Shown: positions 15,280 to 24,877, counted from the first letter of the stretch. The stretch is 64,000 nucleotides of DNA from Desulfosarcina alkanivorans (GCF_009688945.1 NZ_AP021874.1:5766001-5830000), one strand, 5' to 3'. Made by a program: numbers and translations. The notes: generated by a model not told the origin, from the sequence alone.

Positions 15280-17049
15280 TTAATTTTTGGCTTTTGAGCT
15301 CAATTCCGGGAAATCCCAGTAGAAATACTCGTTGGTCTGGGGGCCGCTGCCTTTATCTTTGCGGGCGATTTCGTTTTCCCGTAATTCGATTCGCCGGATT
15401 TTACCGCTGATCGTTTTGGGAACCTCGGTCACAAATTCGATGATTCTGGGGATCTTGAATTTGGCAAGGATGCCGATGGTGTGTTTGAAGAGTTCAAGCG
15501 CCAGTTCTCTGGACGGTTCATGGCCGGTGTTCAGGATGACATAGGCTTTGACCAGCTGATGGCGTTTGGGATCAGGTGCCCCGATGACCGCTGCCTCGCC
15601 GACGGCCGGGTGCTCCACCAGGGCGCTTTCGACTTCAAACGGACCCACGCGGTAATCGGAGGATTTGATTACGTCATCCGCGCGGCCTACGAACCACCAG
15701 TAGCCATCCGTGTCAAAAGAGGCCCGGTCGCCGGTGTAGTAGTAGTTGTCTATAAAGACACTCTCCATTTTTTCCGGGCTGCCGATGTACTCGGTGAACA
15801 GGCCCAGGGCCCGCCAACGGTCCAGTCGTACGCAGATGTGTCCGGGTTCGTCAGGGGTGGTGACCTCCTTGCCTTCGTCGTCAACCAGGACGACGTCGTA
15901 CATATACGACGGGTAACCGAAAGAACCACTGCGCATTTTTCCCGCCATCCAGGGCGGGTTGCCGATCATGGCGGTGGATTCGGTCTGCCCGTAAAAATCG
16001 CGGATTTCGGTTCCGGTGTATTTCTTCCACTGGGTAATGACCTCAGGGTTCAGGGGTTCACCGGCGCTGATGGACTGGCGCAGGGTGGACAGGTCGAAAC
16101 GGTCCATATCCAGGTTGATAAACATGCGCCAGGCCGTGGGTGGGGCACAGAAAGTGGTGATCTTGCAGTCGGCAACGGTCTTGAGATACTGATTGCCGTC
16201 CAGAACCGCGAAATTGAAAGCGGTGGCCGTTGCGCCCATATTCAAGGGCGCGAAAAAGCTGCTCCAGGCCCACTTGGCCCAGCCCGGTGCGCTCAGGTTG
16301 TGATGGATGTCGTCCGGCCGGATGCCAGCCATGACGGCGGTGGAGAGGTGGCCGACGGGATAGGACGCGGCGGTGTGGCCGACTTTCTTGGGCAACCCGG
16401 TGGTACCGGAGGTGAAGAAGCAGAACAGCAGGTCATTGGGTTTGGTTTTGGCCGCTTCGGCTTCCCCTGACTCTTTGTCCAGTTCGCTGTAGCTGACCCA
16501 GCCCTCCTTCTCGCCCAGCACAATCTTGATTTTGGGTTTGACGCCTGTGGCTGCGATGGCTTCGTCCATCATGTCGGTGAAGGCAGCGTCGGACACGATG
16601 GTATCCGGCGGGTAGCTTTCGAAGCGGTACTGCAGCTCCCGCATGGTCATGGTCGTGGCCGTGGGGACGATCACCAGGCCGCCTTTGACGCAGGCATAGC
16701 TGGCAAACCAGGTTTCCGGAACGATGGGAACCATCATGTACATGTTGTCGCCTTTTTCGACGCCGGCCCCCCTCAAGGCGTTGAGACACTGGTTGCTTTT
16801 AGCGGCAAATTCTTTGTAGGTGAAACTTTTTTTCTCTTCTGTCGCGATGTCCGCCCATATCAATGCGGTCTTGTCCCCACGCTCCTTAACGTGAAGGCCT
16901 TCAAAAATTTCATCCGCCCAGTTGAAATACTCCGGGAGTTCCATGGCATTCAGTTTTTCAAAAAAGGCTTTGGCCGCCGCCTCCTTGTCCCCGTTGTCGG
17001 CCATCATGTTGAGGTCCATGACTTCCCTGTACAATTTGTCCATGCCCAT
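15280..17049 (-). CDS. acyl-CoA synthetase (AMP-forming, medium-chain/AcsM-like)
   Basis: A 589-aa adenylate-forming enzyme. Motif A5-like FTSGTTGLPKK binds ATP, DFYGQTES is the acyl-adenylate motif, YYYTGDRASFDTDGYWWFVG carries the ATP-ribose Asp, and the C-terminal TISGKIRR holds the catalytic Lys. The overall layout and W/Y-rich middle resemble the medium-chain or aromatic acyl-CoA ligases related to acetyl-CoA synthetase. AAGGAG is 8 nt before ATG 17049. It follows the other ligase by 104 bp on the same strand. Substrate cannot be told from sequence. Confidence 0.88.
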   Translation of the reverse strand: MGMDKLYREVMDLNMMADNGDKEAAAKAFFEKLNAMELPEYFNWADEIFEGLHVKERGDKTALIWADIATEEKKSFTYKEFAAKSNQCLNALRGAGVEKGDNMYMMVPIVPETWFASYACVKGGLVIVPTATTMTMRELQYRFESYPPDTIVSDAAFTDMMDEAIAATGVKPKIKIVLGEKEGWVSYSELDKESGEAEAAKTKPNDLLFCFFTSGTTGLPKKVGHTAASYPVGHLSTAVMAGIRPDDIHHNLSAPGWAKWAWSSFFAPLNMGATATAFNFAVLDGNQYLKTVADCKITTFCAPPTAWRMFINLDMDRFDLSTLRQSISAGEPLNPEVITQWKKYTGTEIRDFYGQTESTAMIGNPPWMAGKMRSGSFGYPSYMYDVVLVDDEGKEVTTPDEPGHICVRLDRWRALGLFTEYIGSPEKMESVFIDNYYYTGDRASFDTDGYWWFVGRADDVIKSSDYRVGPFEVESALVEHPAVGEAAVIGAPDPKRHQLVKAYVILNTGHEPSRELALELFKHTIGILAKFKIPRIIEFVTEVPKTISGKIRRIELRENEIARKDKGSGPQTNEYFYWDFPELSSKAKN

Positions 17050-17153
17050 AAGATTGCTCCTTGAAGATTGGATGGTTTATTGAAAGATGTTGAAAAACAG
17101 TCGCGCCTGGCCCACCTGTTTCGTCTTTCAACGCCGTGCCGGTTAGATATGCA

Positions 17154-18833
17154 TCAGGCCGTTTTGATCGTGGCGTCCTCCTGCCGTTCGAGAATACCGG
17201 TTGCCAGTTCCCGAAGCTTGTATTTTTGAATTTTTCCACTGGCCGTTGTGGGATAATCGTCCACGAACAGGAAGAATGCCGGGATTTTGTGAAACGCGAT
17301 GTTGTCCTTGCAGAACGCTCTCAGTTCTTCTTCCGTTGCCCTGACCCCTTCCTTGAGCTGGACGAACGCCGTCAGTTCCTCACCATATTTCCTGCTGGGG
17401 ACGCCCACGACCTGGACGTCCTTTATCTTCTCGTTGGTGTACAGAAATTCTTCAATCTCCCGGGGGTAGATGTTTTCTCCGCCGCGGATGATCATGTCCT
17501 TGATCCGTCCGGTGATTTTGCAATAGCCGTGTTCATCCATGATGGCCAGGTCGCCGGTATGCAGCCATCCGTCGGCATCAATGGCTTTTTGCGTGGCTTC
17601 CGGATTGTTGTAATACCCTTTCATTACATGGTAACCGCGGGTGCACAGTTCCCCCTGCCGGCCGTGGGGCACGGGTTCGTTGGTGACCGCATCCACAATT
17701 TTGACTTCCACGTGGGGCAGGGCGCGGCCGACCGTTGCCACCCGGCGCTGCAGCGAGTCGGACGGGCGGGTCTGGGTGATTCCCGGGGAGGCTTCGGTCT
17801 GCCCGTAGACGATCGTCATTTCGCTGGCCCCCATCCGGTCCACCACCTGGGTCATCACTTCGATGGGGCAGGGCGAGCCCGCCATGATGCCGGTGCGCAA
17901 CGAGGACGTGTCGTAGGTGTTCTTTTCCATTTCCTCGAGTTCGGCAATAAACATGGTAGGCACGCCATGAACGGCTGTACATCGGCCTTTTTCGATGGTT
18001 TTGAGGACCTCGACGGCGTTGAACTGGAAGACCGGCGTCATCGTGGCGCCGGCCACCACGCAGGTCAGGGTGCCCAGGACGCAGCCGAAACAGTGGAAGA
18101 ACGGCACCGGAATACACAGGTTGTCCGCCGGCGTGAAATCCATGCATTCGGCAAGGCTTCTGGCGTTTCCGATAAGATTGGTATGGGTGAGCATCACGCC
18201 TTTGGGAAAACCGGTGGTCCCGGAGGTATACTGCATATTGATGGGATCGTCGGGGTCGAGGCCCGACTGGCGGGTTGCCAGGCTGACATCGCTCACCTGT
18301 TCCCCGAGGGACAGCATGTCCTCCCAGGTGAACATGCCGGGATGGGTCCCCTGGCCCAGAAATACCACGTTTTTCAGTTTCGGCAGCCTGGCGCTCTGCA
18401 GCTTGCCGGGTGCCGCGGTTTTCAGTTCCGGGCAGACATCGTCGATCACCTTCAGGTATTCATCGTCACTGCGGACGCCGCCCACCATCAGCAGGGTGGT
18501 CGCGTCGGACTGTTTCAGAAGATACTCCAGTTCGAAGCTGCGGTAGTTGGTGTTCACGGTCACCAGCACCGCACCCATTTTCCCGGAGCCGAACTGGGTG
18601 AGCACCCACTGGGGAACATTGTTGGCCCAGATGGCGATATGATCGCCGCGTTCGATGCCGAGCGCCATGAGCCCTTTGGCGACGCGATTGCAGGTGACCC
18701 TGAATTCATCGTAGGTGTAGCCGATATGGTGGCCGGGATACTCGAGGGCCTTGCCGTCGCTGAACTGCTCGGCAACCGTATCGACCAAATGCCCGATCGT
18801 TGTCTGGCCGAGCTCGAACTGGGGTCGCTGCAT
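17154..18833 (-). CDS. acyl-CoA synthetase (AMP-forming, fatty-acid type)
   Basis: A 559-aa ligase starting MQRPQFELGQTT. ATP motif YTSGTTGFPKG, adenylate motif VYGQTEASPG, ATP-ribose motif GWLHTGDLA, hinge GRIKDMIIRGGENIYP and catalytic Lys in TASGKIQKYKLRE are all present. I chose ATG 18833 because AAGGAG lies 9 nt upstream; an upstream in-frame ATG at 18893 would add 20 residues and has a weaker site. It resembles medium- to long-chain fatty acyl-CoA ligases used to start beta-oxidation, and pairs with the ligase downstream. Confidence 0.87.
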   Translation of the reverse strand: MQRPQFELGQTTIGHLVDTVAEQFSDGKALEYPGHHIGYTYDEFRVTCNRVAKGLMALGIERGDHIAIWANNVPQWVLTQFGSGKMGAVLVTVNTNYRSFELEYLLKQSDATTLLMVGGVRSDDEYLKVIDDVCPELKTAAPGKLQSARLPKLKNVVFLGQGTHPGMFTWEDMLSLGEQVSDVSLATRQSGLDPDDPINMQYTSGTTGFPKGVMLTHTNLIGNARSLAECMDFTPADNLCIPVPFFHCFGCVLGTLTCVVAGATMTPVFQFNAVEVLKTIEKGRCTAVHGVPTMFIAELEEMEKNTYDTSSLRTGIMAGSPCPIEVMTQVVDRMGASEMTIVYGQTEASPGITQTRPSDSLQRRVATVGRALPHVEVKIVDAVTNEPVPHGRQGELCTRGYHVMKGYYNNPEATQKAIDADGWLHTGDLAIMDEHGYCKITGRIKDMIIRGGENIYPREIEEFLYTNEKIKDVQVVGVPSRKYGEELTAFVQLKEGVRATEEELRAFCKDNIAFHKIPAFFLFVDDYPTTASGKIQKYKLRELATGILERQEDATIKTA

Positions 18834-18893
18834 TCCGTATGTCTCCTTCTGACCGTCCATAAGGTTGACCGCGTGTGCCCGTCCGACATTCAT

Positions 18894-19609
18894 TCAGGCC
18901 GCTTCCCCGCGCGTATCCGACGGCCGGAAAAACCGAAGCAAAGAGCCGGTCGAGGCAGTCCGTTCAATTGCAGTGGCCTGTGTGCCGGCACCCCCGGCTT
19001 TGAAGAAGAACCGATCCACATGCACATCAAGCATCGGAAACGGCAAGAGAAGCGATTTGAAAACAAGCGATTGATGGTGAGGACAACTCAACCTTTGCCT
19101 CCCCGGGGACCAGGGCCGCATATCCCCTGACCGGGGAACCCAAAACCCTCTCCTCTGTAAATAGATCTTTATGGAAACCCGACGAGGATGGCAATCGGCG
19201 ATAGGACGATTTTTCTGTGGTGGGGATCCTTATTTCATTGTAGGTAAAAACACCACACGAATAGGTCAAACGACTACATGGGCGGGCTGTCTGTACCGGG
19301 AAAAGTGCCATCCGGCGTCGAAGATGCTTCCGGTCGGCGGCAATGTGCGGGCGAACCGGAAAGGGCGGATGGGTTGCATGCCCGGCCATGACGGGCCAGC
19401 AGGCGCCCCTTCAGCCCCGGGGTCATTTTTTCTTTCTCAGAAGGATTCTGTGTCTTCAACAGTTTGAGAAATGTGAAACGGCGTCATTCCCCGGTCGTGA
19501 TCCCTGCCGGCCAGCGGGAATGAACGGTGAGCTGGAAATCGGGTTCACTTTTCACGGTCATCTGCGTTCAGCGGTTGGCCGAAACCATCCCCGGTGGCCC
19601 TTCATCCGA
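18894..19609. other. 716-bp intergenic region without a supported gene
   Basis: It lies upstream of the 18833 ligase and downstream of the carbon-nitrogen hydrolase. Open frames of 60-120 codons occur on both strands but none has an RBS plus a recognisable fold. A C/G-block inverted repeat (CCCCGGGG with ACCGGGG) is near 19110-19130. The AT-richer part at 19150-19270 may hold a promoter for the minus-strand ligase pair, but no good hexamers stood out. It may be eroded sequence, as is the nearby 20.5-22.1 kb stretch. Confidence 0.4.
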
Positions 19610-20455
19610 TCAAAAAAGTTTCAATGCCTTTGCCAGCGGGGAGTCGCTGCCGGCTCCCTTGCCCGGAAACGAATGGGCTTCGTGAAGAAAACTGGCCACC
19701 GGCCGTGATACCCCGCAGGTACCGAATCGCCGGACCTGCTCCACCCGGTTCAAATCCAGCATCGCCATCAGGTTTTCGGGAAACGGTCCGGCTTTTTGAA
19801 GGATATGGCCCTCCGGATCGGCAATCATGCTCTGGCCCTTGGCACTTTGGCCGGCCCCGTTGACGCTGACCACAAAACACTGGTTGGCGATCGCGGCGGC
19901 GCGGCACAGGATGATCTCCTGGCGGCGGTCCTGGGTGCCGGTCAAGGTGGGGACCATGATCACTTCGGCGCCTTTGAGCACCAGGTCGCGGATGACCTCG
20001 GGGAACCACAGGTCGTAACAGATGCAGACACCGACCCGCCCCACGCCGGCAACGTCGAAAACTGTCGTTTCGCTGTCCGGTGACGTCTTCTCGTGCGGCC
20101 GCCACGGGTACATCTTGCGGTACCGGGCGACCATCTTGCCCTGGGGGGTGAATATGGGCGCCGTGTTGTAAATCGCCGTTCCGTCCTTTTCGTAGATGGA
20201 GCCGGGGATCAGGTAGATTTCATGTTTGCGGGCCAGATCGGCGCAGAATGTCGAGATGGGCCCCGGAATCCGTTCGGCGGATGACGCCATGTGATAGGGC
20301 CCCTGGAGGCAGAGTTCGGGTGCGCCCACCAGTTTGATCCAGGGGCTGTGGGCACGCATGACCTTGATTTGCGTTGCCAGTGAAGCCATGTTTTTCCGAG
20401 GATTGCGGGTGTCGGTTTCAAGCTGGCAGACACCCATACCGAGTAAACGGCTCAT
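19610..20455 (-). CDS. carbon-nitrogen hydrolase (nitrilase superfamily)
   Basis: A 281-aa amidase-type protein. The Glu-Lys-Cys triad is visible as E47 (GAPELCLQGPY), K114 (RYRKMYPWRP) and C146 (VGVCICYDLWFPE), followed by the conserved RAAAIANQCF stretch. It should hydrolyse a non-peptide C-N bond such as an amide or carbamoyl group. AAAGGAATCC precedes the ATG. It is directly downstream of the remnants of a peptide ABC transporter; an original role with that transporter in amide uptake is possible. The C-terminal 25 residues go beyond the core fold. Confidence 0.85.
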   Translation of the reverse strand: MSRLLGMGVCQLETDTRNPRKNMASLATQIKVMRAHSPWIKLVGAPELCLQGPYHMASSAERIPGPISTFCADLARKHEIYLIPGSIYEKDGTAIYNTAPIFTPQGKMVARYRKMYPWRPHEKTSPDSETTVFDVAGVGRVGVCICYDLWFPEVIRDLVLKGAEVIMVPTLTGTQDRRQEIILCRAAAIANQCFVVSVNGAGQSAKGQSMIADPEGHILQKAGPFPENLMAMLDLNRVEQVRRFGTCGVSRPVASFLHEAHSFPGKGAGSDSPLAKALKLF

Positions 20456-20497
20456 GAGGATTCCTTTTTTCCTGTTAAACGCTGGTTGGGTCGGATT

Positions 20498-21232
20498 TCA
20501 GATCACCATTTGTGGATAGCTGTTCATGATTCTGCCGGCGTACATGACGGCAATGCGATGGCAGACCTGCTCCATGATGCTCAGATCGTGGCTGATAAAC
20601 AGGCAGGTCAGGTTCAGTTGTCGCTGCAGGCGGGCCATCAGGTTGATGACCTGGGCCTGGACGGAAACGTCCAGTGCGCTGGTGGCTTCGTCGAAGACGA
20701 TGAATTCGGGTTCGGTGGCCAGGGCCCTGGCGATGCAGATCCGCTGCTGCTGCCCGCCGCTGAATTCGTGCGGGTACCGGAAAAGATGCTCGGGCCGCAG
20801 GTCCACCATGTCGAGCAGTTCGGCGGATCGTTCCAGGCTCCGCCTGTGATCGAAGCCGGGGCAGATGAACAGCGCCTCGCTTAAATTCTGCCGGACCGTC
20901 ATCCTGGGGTTGAGCGATGCGCGGGGATCCTGGAAAACCATCTGCAGTTTCGGGCGCAACGGCCGCAACTGCTCCTGGCCCAGTCCCTGGATCTCCTCTC
21001 CGTGAAAAAGGACCGATCCGGAGACCACGGGCGCCATGCACAGGATGCTGCGGCCCAATGTGCTCTTGCCACACCCCGATTCGCCCACCAGGCCAAGTCA
21101 CTCGCCGGCGACGATGGCGAGGTTGACCCCATCGACCGCCCGCACCCATTGGGTGGGTTGTCCCCAGAAATTCTTGCGGTAGGGGAAATGGGTTTTTACC
21201 TGTTCCAGGCAGATGATCGCTTCAGTCACCAT
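20498..21232 (-). pseudogene. oligopeptide ABC transporter ATP-binding protein (OppF/DppF type), broken
   Basis: Reading from ATG 21232 gives MVTEAIICLEQVKTHFPYRK and 24 more codons to an in-frame TGA at 21098-21100. The same frame continues as LGLVGESGCGKSTLGR (Walker A), VFQDPRASLNPRM, FSGGQQQRICIARAL (signature) and FDEATSALDV (Walker B). The TGA falls where the family usually has Thr or Cys, before Walker A. The C-terminus is also lost: it stops at AGRIMNSYPQMVI, without the usual 60-80 residues. No strong SECIS-like stem follows the TGA, so this reads as a nonsense-mutated, 3'-truncated gene and not a selenoprotein. Confidence 0.85.
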
Positions 21233-21430
21233 TCACCCCCTGTGCCTGGCGGGAACGGTCGTTCGACCGGTCCGGGAGATCCGGTCCGTACAGATAACAG
21301 GTGACCCGGTGCCCCTGGCCGATATCCTGCTCAGGCGGTTTTTTCTCTTTGCAGCGGGCCATGGCATGGGGGCAGCGGGGGGGAAACGGCACCCCCCGGG
21401 GGGATAGGCCAGGTCCGGTAACTGAACCGC
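21222..21430 (-). pseudogene. remnant of OppD/DppD-type ATP-binding protein (C-terminus only)
   Basis: Translation gives RGVPFPPRCPHAMARCKEKK, then GQGHRVTCYLYG and a tail ending QAQGVNGD at TGA 21222-21224. The RCPxA-C-P-GHxVxC pattern is the C-terminal iron-sulfur/cysteine motif of oligopeptide transporter ATPases. Nothing of its nucleotide-binding part remains. Its stop overlaps the start of the OppF-type gene, the normal operon arrangement. The upstream boundary, where it joins a substrate-binding-protein fragment in another frame, is approximate. Confidence 0.75.
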
Positions 21431-21615
21431 TTTTTGCTTCCCGGCGGGTTGACCCTGATCAGGGTTTCGTAAATATTGGCCATGTAGGTCAGTTCTGTGG
21501 AATAGGAGACGGACGGATCCAGGGTGGTGATGCCGTAGGGTGAAGCAAAAACCATGTTTTTTTCTGCTGCCGTTGCCATGACCAGCATAACAATCAGAGA
21601 TCGTCGGTGTGCCAT
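21430..21615 (-). pseudogene. remnant of peptide ABC transporter substrate-binding protein (N-terminus only)
   Basis: From ATG 21615 (preceded by GGGGGAGAAA) the frame encodes a signal-peptide-like start, MAHRRSLIVMLVMATA, then GITTLDPSVSYSTELTYM and NIYETLIRVNPPGS, typical of the N-terminus of SBP_bac_5 family binding proteins. It then runs into the OppD C-terminal remnant. The rest of the binding protein, both permeases and most of OppD are missing, consistent with one large internal deletion. Confidence 0.7.
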
Positions 21616-21754
21616 TTTTCTCCCCCTTATCCATAGTGGTTGGTTGTATGGGTTCATACCCGCACCGGCGGCGCGGTATCGGCGTGACGATATTCAAACG
21701 GGTGCAAAGACCAGGGACATTCCCGTTCAGCAGGCGACGCCCGTTTTTTGGACG

Positions 21755-22081
21755 TCACCAGTTGACGGCACAGTGGACATCACGAATGAAATCGTGTGCC
21801 ATGCCTGCGTTGCCCGCTTCGATCAGTTCAATCAGTTTCAGGTGCTCCTGGTAGTTGAGCACCTGGACCTTTTTAATCCATTCGCCCTTGGTTCCGAAGT
21901 CGAACAGCCGCTGCCTGAGGATATTCAGCTGATCGAGCAACATCGTGTTGTCGGACAGGTTGAGGTAGACATGGTGAAAGCTGGTGTTCAGATCAAAGTA
22001 TCGATAGTATGCCTGCTCCGTCACCTGAAGGAGCATTTCTTCGTTGATTGCCTTTATCCGGCAAGGACATTCGTTGTATAG
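21755..22081 (-). pseudogene. GntR-family (FCD domain) regulator fragment
   Basis: About 108 residues of open frame match the latter part of an FCD ligand-binding domain: RIKAINEEMLLQ, DLNTSFHHVYLNLSDN, then EHLKLIELIEAGNAGMAHDF and a final RDVHCAVNW. The N-terminal winged-helix DNA-binding domain and the start of FCD are absent, and an in-frame stop bounds the fragment upstream near 22082. It is likely the dead regulator of the transporter or amine genes around it. Confidence 0.7.
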
Positions 22082-22252
22082 GAGTCAGCAAATCGCGCAG
22101 GCGCCCGAAGGGTCGAGCGGTATCGTGCCGCCGACCGGTTACGCCATCCGGCGGCACCTTGCAGTGAAAAGATCAAGCGTTTTAAAACGGCGGGCCGATT
22201 GGGCCGCCCCTCCCCCGCATCGAACAAAAATTTTGAAAGGAACCCATTGGCG

Positions 22253-23365
22253 ATGGAAAAGCTACTTGACGGGATTGAAGAAATTCTTTTGATGGGACCC
22301 GGTCCCTCATGTGTGCACGACAAGGTATACGAGGCCCTGGGCAGAAAATCCCTCGGCCATCTCGACCCCTACTTCATCCGCATCATGGACGCCATCAAGG
22401 CCGACCTGCGCACCCTGCTGGACACGACCAACACGCTGACGATTCCCATTTCCGGAACCGGGTCTTCCGGCATGGAAGCCTGCTTCGTCAACCTGATCGA
22501 AAAAGATGACCCCGTGCTGATCCTCATCAACGGGGTGTTCGGCATGCGCATGCAGGACGTGGCCCAGCGTTTGGGCGCCCATGTCGAAAACCTGGAATTT
22601 GAATGGGGAACGCCGGTGGTGGTCGACCCGGTGAAAAAGAAGATCGCTGAAAAACATTACAAGATCGTTGCCGTCGTGCATGCAGAGACCTCCACGGGGG
22701 TGAAAAATCCCGTGGCGGAGATCGGCGACCTGCTCGACGGCTCCGACACGATCTATCTCGTGGATGCCGTCACCAGCCTCGGCGGCATGCCGATCGCCAT
22801 GGATGCATGGGGCATCGATGCCCTGTACAGCGGTACGCAGAAATGCCTGTCCTGCCCCCCGGGCCTGGCTCCGCTTTCATTCTCGGATAAAGCGGTGGCG
22901 GCGTTGGAAGCCCGTAAGACCAAGGTGCCCAACTGGTACCTGGATCTCACCATGATCATGAAGTACTGGAAAGGCGCCACACGCGCCTATCATCACACGG
23001 CCCCCATCAATATGCATTACGGCCTGTATCAGGCCCTGCAGCTGATCCTGGAAGAAGGGCTGGATAACGTCTACCGGCGTCACCGGCACTATCACGATGA
23101 ACTGGTGGCCGGACTCGAAGGGCTGGGGCTGTCCATGCTGGTGGCCCCCGGCAGCCGGCTGCCCATGCTCAATTCGGTGAACGTACCGGAAGGTGTCGAC
23201 GAGGCCGCTGTGCGCAGCACCCTGCTCAGGGAGTACAAGATTGAAATCGGGGCCGGACTCGGTCCCCTGGCCGGAAAAATCTGGCGTGTCGGGCTCATGG
23301 GCCACACGGCCAGACAGGAAAATGTCGACCGTCTGCTGGAAGCACTGAAAACGATATTGGCCTGA
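22253..23365 (+). CDS. class V aminotransferase (alanine-glyoxylate / serine-pyruvate type)
   Basis: A 370-aa PLP enzyme starting MEKLLDGIEEILLMGPGPS. Landmarks are the cofactor-contact SGTGSSGMEA, LVDAVTSLGG with the PLP-ring Asp, and Lys197 in YSGTQKCLSCPPG. It should transfer an amino group from alanine or serine to glyoxylate or a similar keto acid. AAAGGA lies 12 nt before ATG 22253; an in-frame TTG two codons earlier is possible. It is followed 85 bp later by the MttB-family gene, suggesting a joint role in degrading a glycine- or amine-derived substrate. Confidence 0.88.
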   Translation: MEKLLDGIEEILLMGPGPSCVHDKVYEALGRKSLGHLDPYFIRIMDAIKADLRTLLDTTNTLTIPISGTGSSGMEACFVNLIEKDDPVLILINGVFGMRMQDVAQRLGAHVENLEFEWGTPVVVDPVKKKIAEKHYKIVAVVHAETSTGVKNPVAEIGDLLDGSDTIYLVDAVTSLGGMPIAMDAWGIDALYSGTQKCLSCPPGLAPLSFSDKAVAALEARKTKVPNWYLDLTMIMKYWKGATRAYHHTAPINMHYGLYQALQLILEEGLDNVYRRHRHYHDELVAGLEGLGLSMLVAPGSRLPMLNSVNVPEGVDEAAVRSTLLREYKIEIGAGLGPLAGKIWRVGLMGHTARQENVDRLLEALKTILA

Positions 23366-23449
23366 CCGGAATTGTCCTTTTTTTTAACACTGCCGCACGC
23401 TTTCGCACGGACAGGCCCCGTTGAGCCACCCAAACATAGAGGATCGATC

Positions 23450-24877
23450 ATGTATGACCGGATGCAAACCTTCACCACGGATCAGATGACCCGGATTCAC
23501 GACGCATCCATGGACCTGATGTCCCGTGTCGGTGTGGCCTTCAATGAACCCGAGGCCCTCGATATTTTCACCGCCCGGGGGTTCAGGGTGGAAGGGAAGA
23601 CGGTCTACATGACCGAGTCCCAGGTCCGACAGGCGCTCGACACGGTCCCCTCCCGGTTCAGGGTAAGGGCCCGCAATCCACGAAAAAGCATTGACGTGGG
23701 CGGAGATAATTGGGTAGTCGCTCCCGGTTACGGCGCACCTTTCATCGCCCTTCCTGACGGCAGGCAATCAAAGGCCACCATGGCCGACTACGACAATTTC
23801 TGCAAACTGGTCCAGACGTCCCCGACCATCGACATGAACGGGTTCATGATGGTGGTGCCGGACGATGTTTCTCCCGGCACGTCCCACCTGGACATGCTGC
23901 TGTCCGGTATGCTGTTGTGTGACAAACCGTTTATGGGAAGTCCGGTGTCCCGGCAGGGCGCACGGGATTGTGTTGAGATGGCAGCCATTTTGTGGGGCGG
24001 CAAGGACAAGCTTGCGGACGTGGGGCCGGTTTCGGTGTCCCTGATCAGTTCCCAGTCGCCGCTTCAGTTTCAAGGCGAGATGGCCGGAGCCCTGATTGAA
24101 CTGGCCCGGGCAAACCAGGCCTGCGTGATCGACTCGCTGGTCATGGCGGGTTCGTCGGGACCGGTGACCCTTTCCGGTGTCCTGGTCCTGCAAAATACCG
24201 AGATTCTGGCGGGCATCACCCTGGCCCAGTTGGTCAATCCCGGTGTACCGGTAATCTACGGTGGTTTGTCTTCGGCCATGGATATGCGAACCGGGGGATT
24301 GGCAGTCGGCTGCCCGGAACTGTCCATGATCGTTTCGGCAACCGCCCAGATCGCCCGGTTTTACAACATTCCCAGCCGAAGCGGGGGCAGCCTGACCGAT
24401 GCCCATTTCCCGGATGCCCAGGCGGCGGGCGAATCGGCCCTGGCCCTGTCCACCGCCGTCCGCAACGGCATCCATTTCATTCTTGATTCGGCCGGCATCC
24501 TGGGATCCTACATGGCCATGAGCTATGAAAAATTCCTGGTCGATGAAGAGATGTGCGCCATCCTCCGCAAGCTGACTGCGCCCATCGACTTCTCCGACGA
24601 GGCCATTGATGTGGAAATGATCAAAGCCGTGGGCATCGGGGGCCAGTACCTGACCCAGCCCCAAACGCTCAAGCGGTGCCGGACGGAATTCCACACGACC
24701 GACTTTTTCAACCGGCAGAATCATGCCGCCTGGACAGCCGCCGGTTCCCAACGAATTGATCAGGCGGCTACCCAAAGGGTCCGTGAGCGCCTGGCGGCTT
24801 ATGAAACGCCGGTTATCGATCCCGAAGTGGACACCGCGCTGAGGGCTTACGTCGCCGAACACAAACCATCCGGCTGA
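23450..24877 (+). CDS. MttB-family (trimethylamine methyltransferase-like, non-pyrrolysine) protein
   Basis: A 475-aa TIM-barrel protein of the COG5598/MttB superfamily. Typical stretches are HDASMDLMSRVGVAF at the start, GGLSSAMDMRTGGLAVGCPE, and SRSGGSLTDAHFPDAQA, where true MttB carries pyrrolysine. The gene has no internal amber codon, so it belongs with the non-Pyl members (MtgB, MtpB, MtcB), which demethylate quaternary amines such as glycine betaine, proline betaine or carnitine onto a corrinoid protein. AGAGGA is 7 nt before ATG 23450. No corrinoid protein or activase is in this window, so partners must lie elsewhere. The substrate is open. Confidence 0.88.
   Translation: MYDRMQTFTTDQMTRIHDASMDLMSRVGVAFNEPEALDIFTARGFRVEGKTVYMTESQVRQALDTVPSRFRVRARNPRKSIDVGGDNWVVAPGYGAPFIALPDGRQSKATMADYDNFCKLVQTSPTIDMNGFMMVVPDDVSPGTSHLDMLLSGMLLCDKPFMGSPVSRQGARDCVEMAAILWGGKDKLADVGPVSVSLISSQSPLQFQGEMAGALIELARANQACVIDSLVMAGSSGPVTLSGVLVLQNTEILAGITLAQLVNPGVPVIYGGLSSAMDMRTGGLAVGCPELSMIVSATAQIARFYNIPSRSGGSLTDAHFPDAQAAGESALALSTAVRNGIHFILDSAGILGSYMAMSYEKFLVDEEMCAILRKLTAPIDFSDEAIDVEMIKAVGIGGQYLTQPQTLKRCRTEFHTTDFFNRQNHAAWTAAGSQRIDQAATQRVRERLAAYETPVIDPEVDTALRAYVAEHKPSG

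Noticed and set aside
17136..19130. A 664-codon open frame on the plus strand
   Set aside because: It is exactly antisense to a full acyl-CoA synthetase with all motifs; no RBS, no family resemblance, and high GC favours long antisense frames.
19027..19389. A 120-codon frame on the minus strand in the 18.9-19.6 kb gap
   Set aside because: No RBS, skewed composition and no family pattern; overlapping frames on the other strand are equally long.
21098..21100. The TGA in the OppF-type gene as a selenocysteine codon
   Set aside because: The organism appears to read UGA as Sec elsewhere, but no strong stem follows this codon, the family does not use Sec here, and the gene is also truncated at its 3' end beside other remnants.
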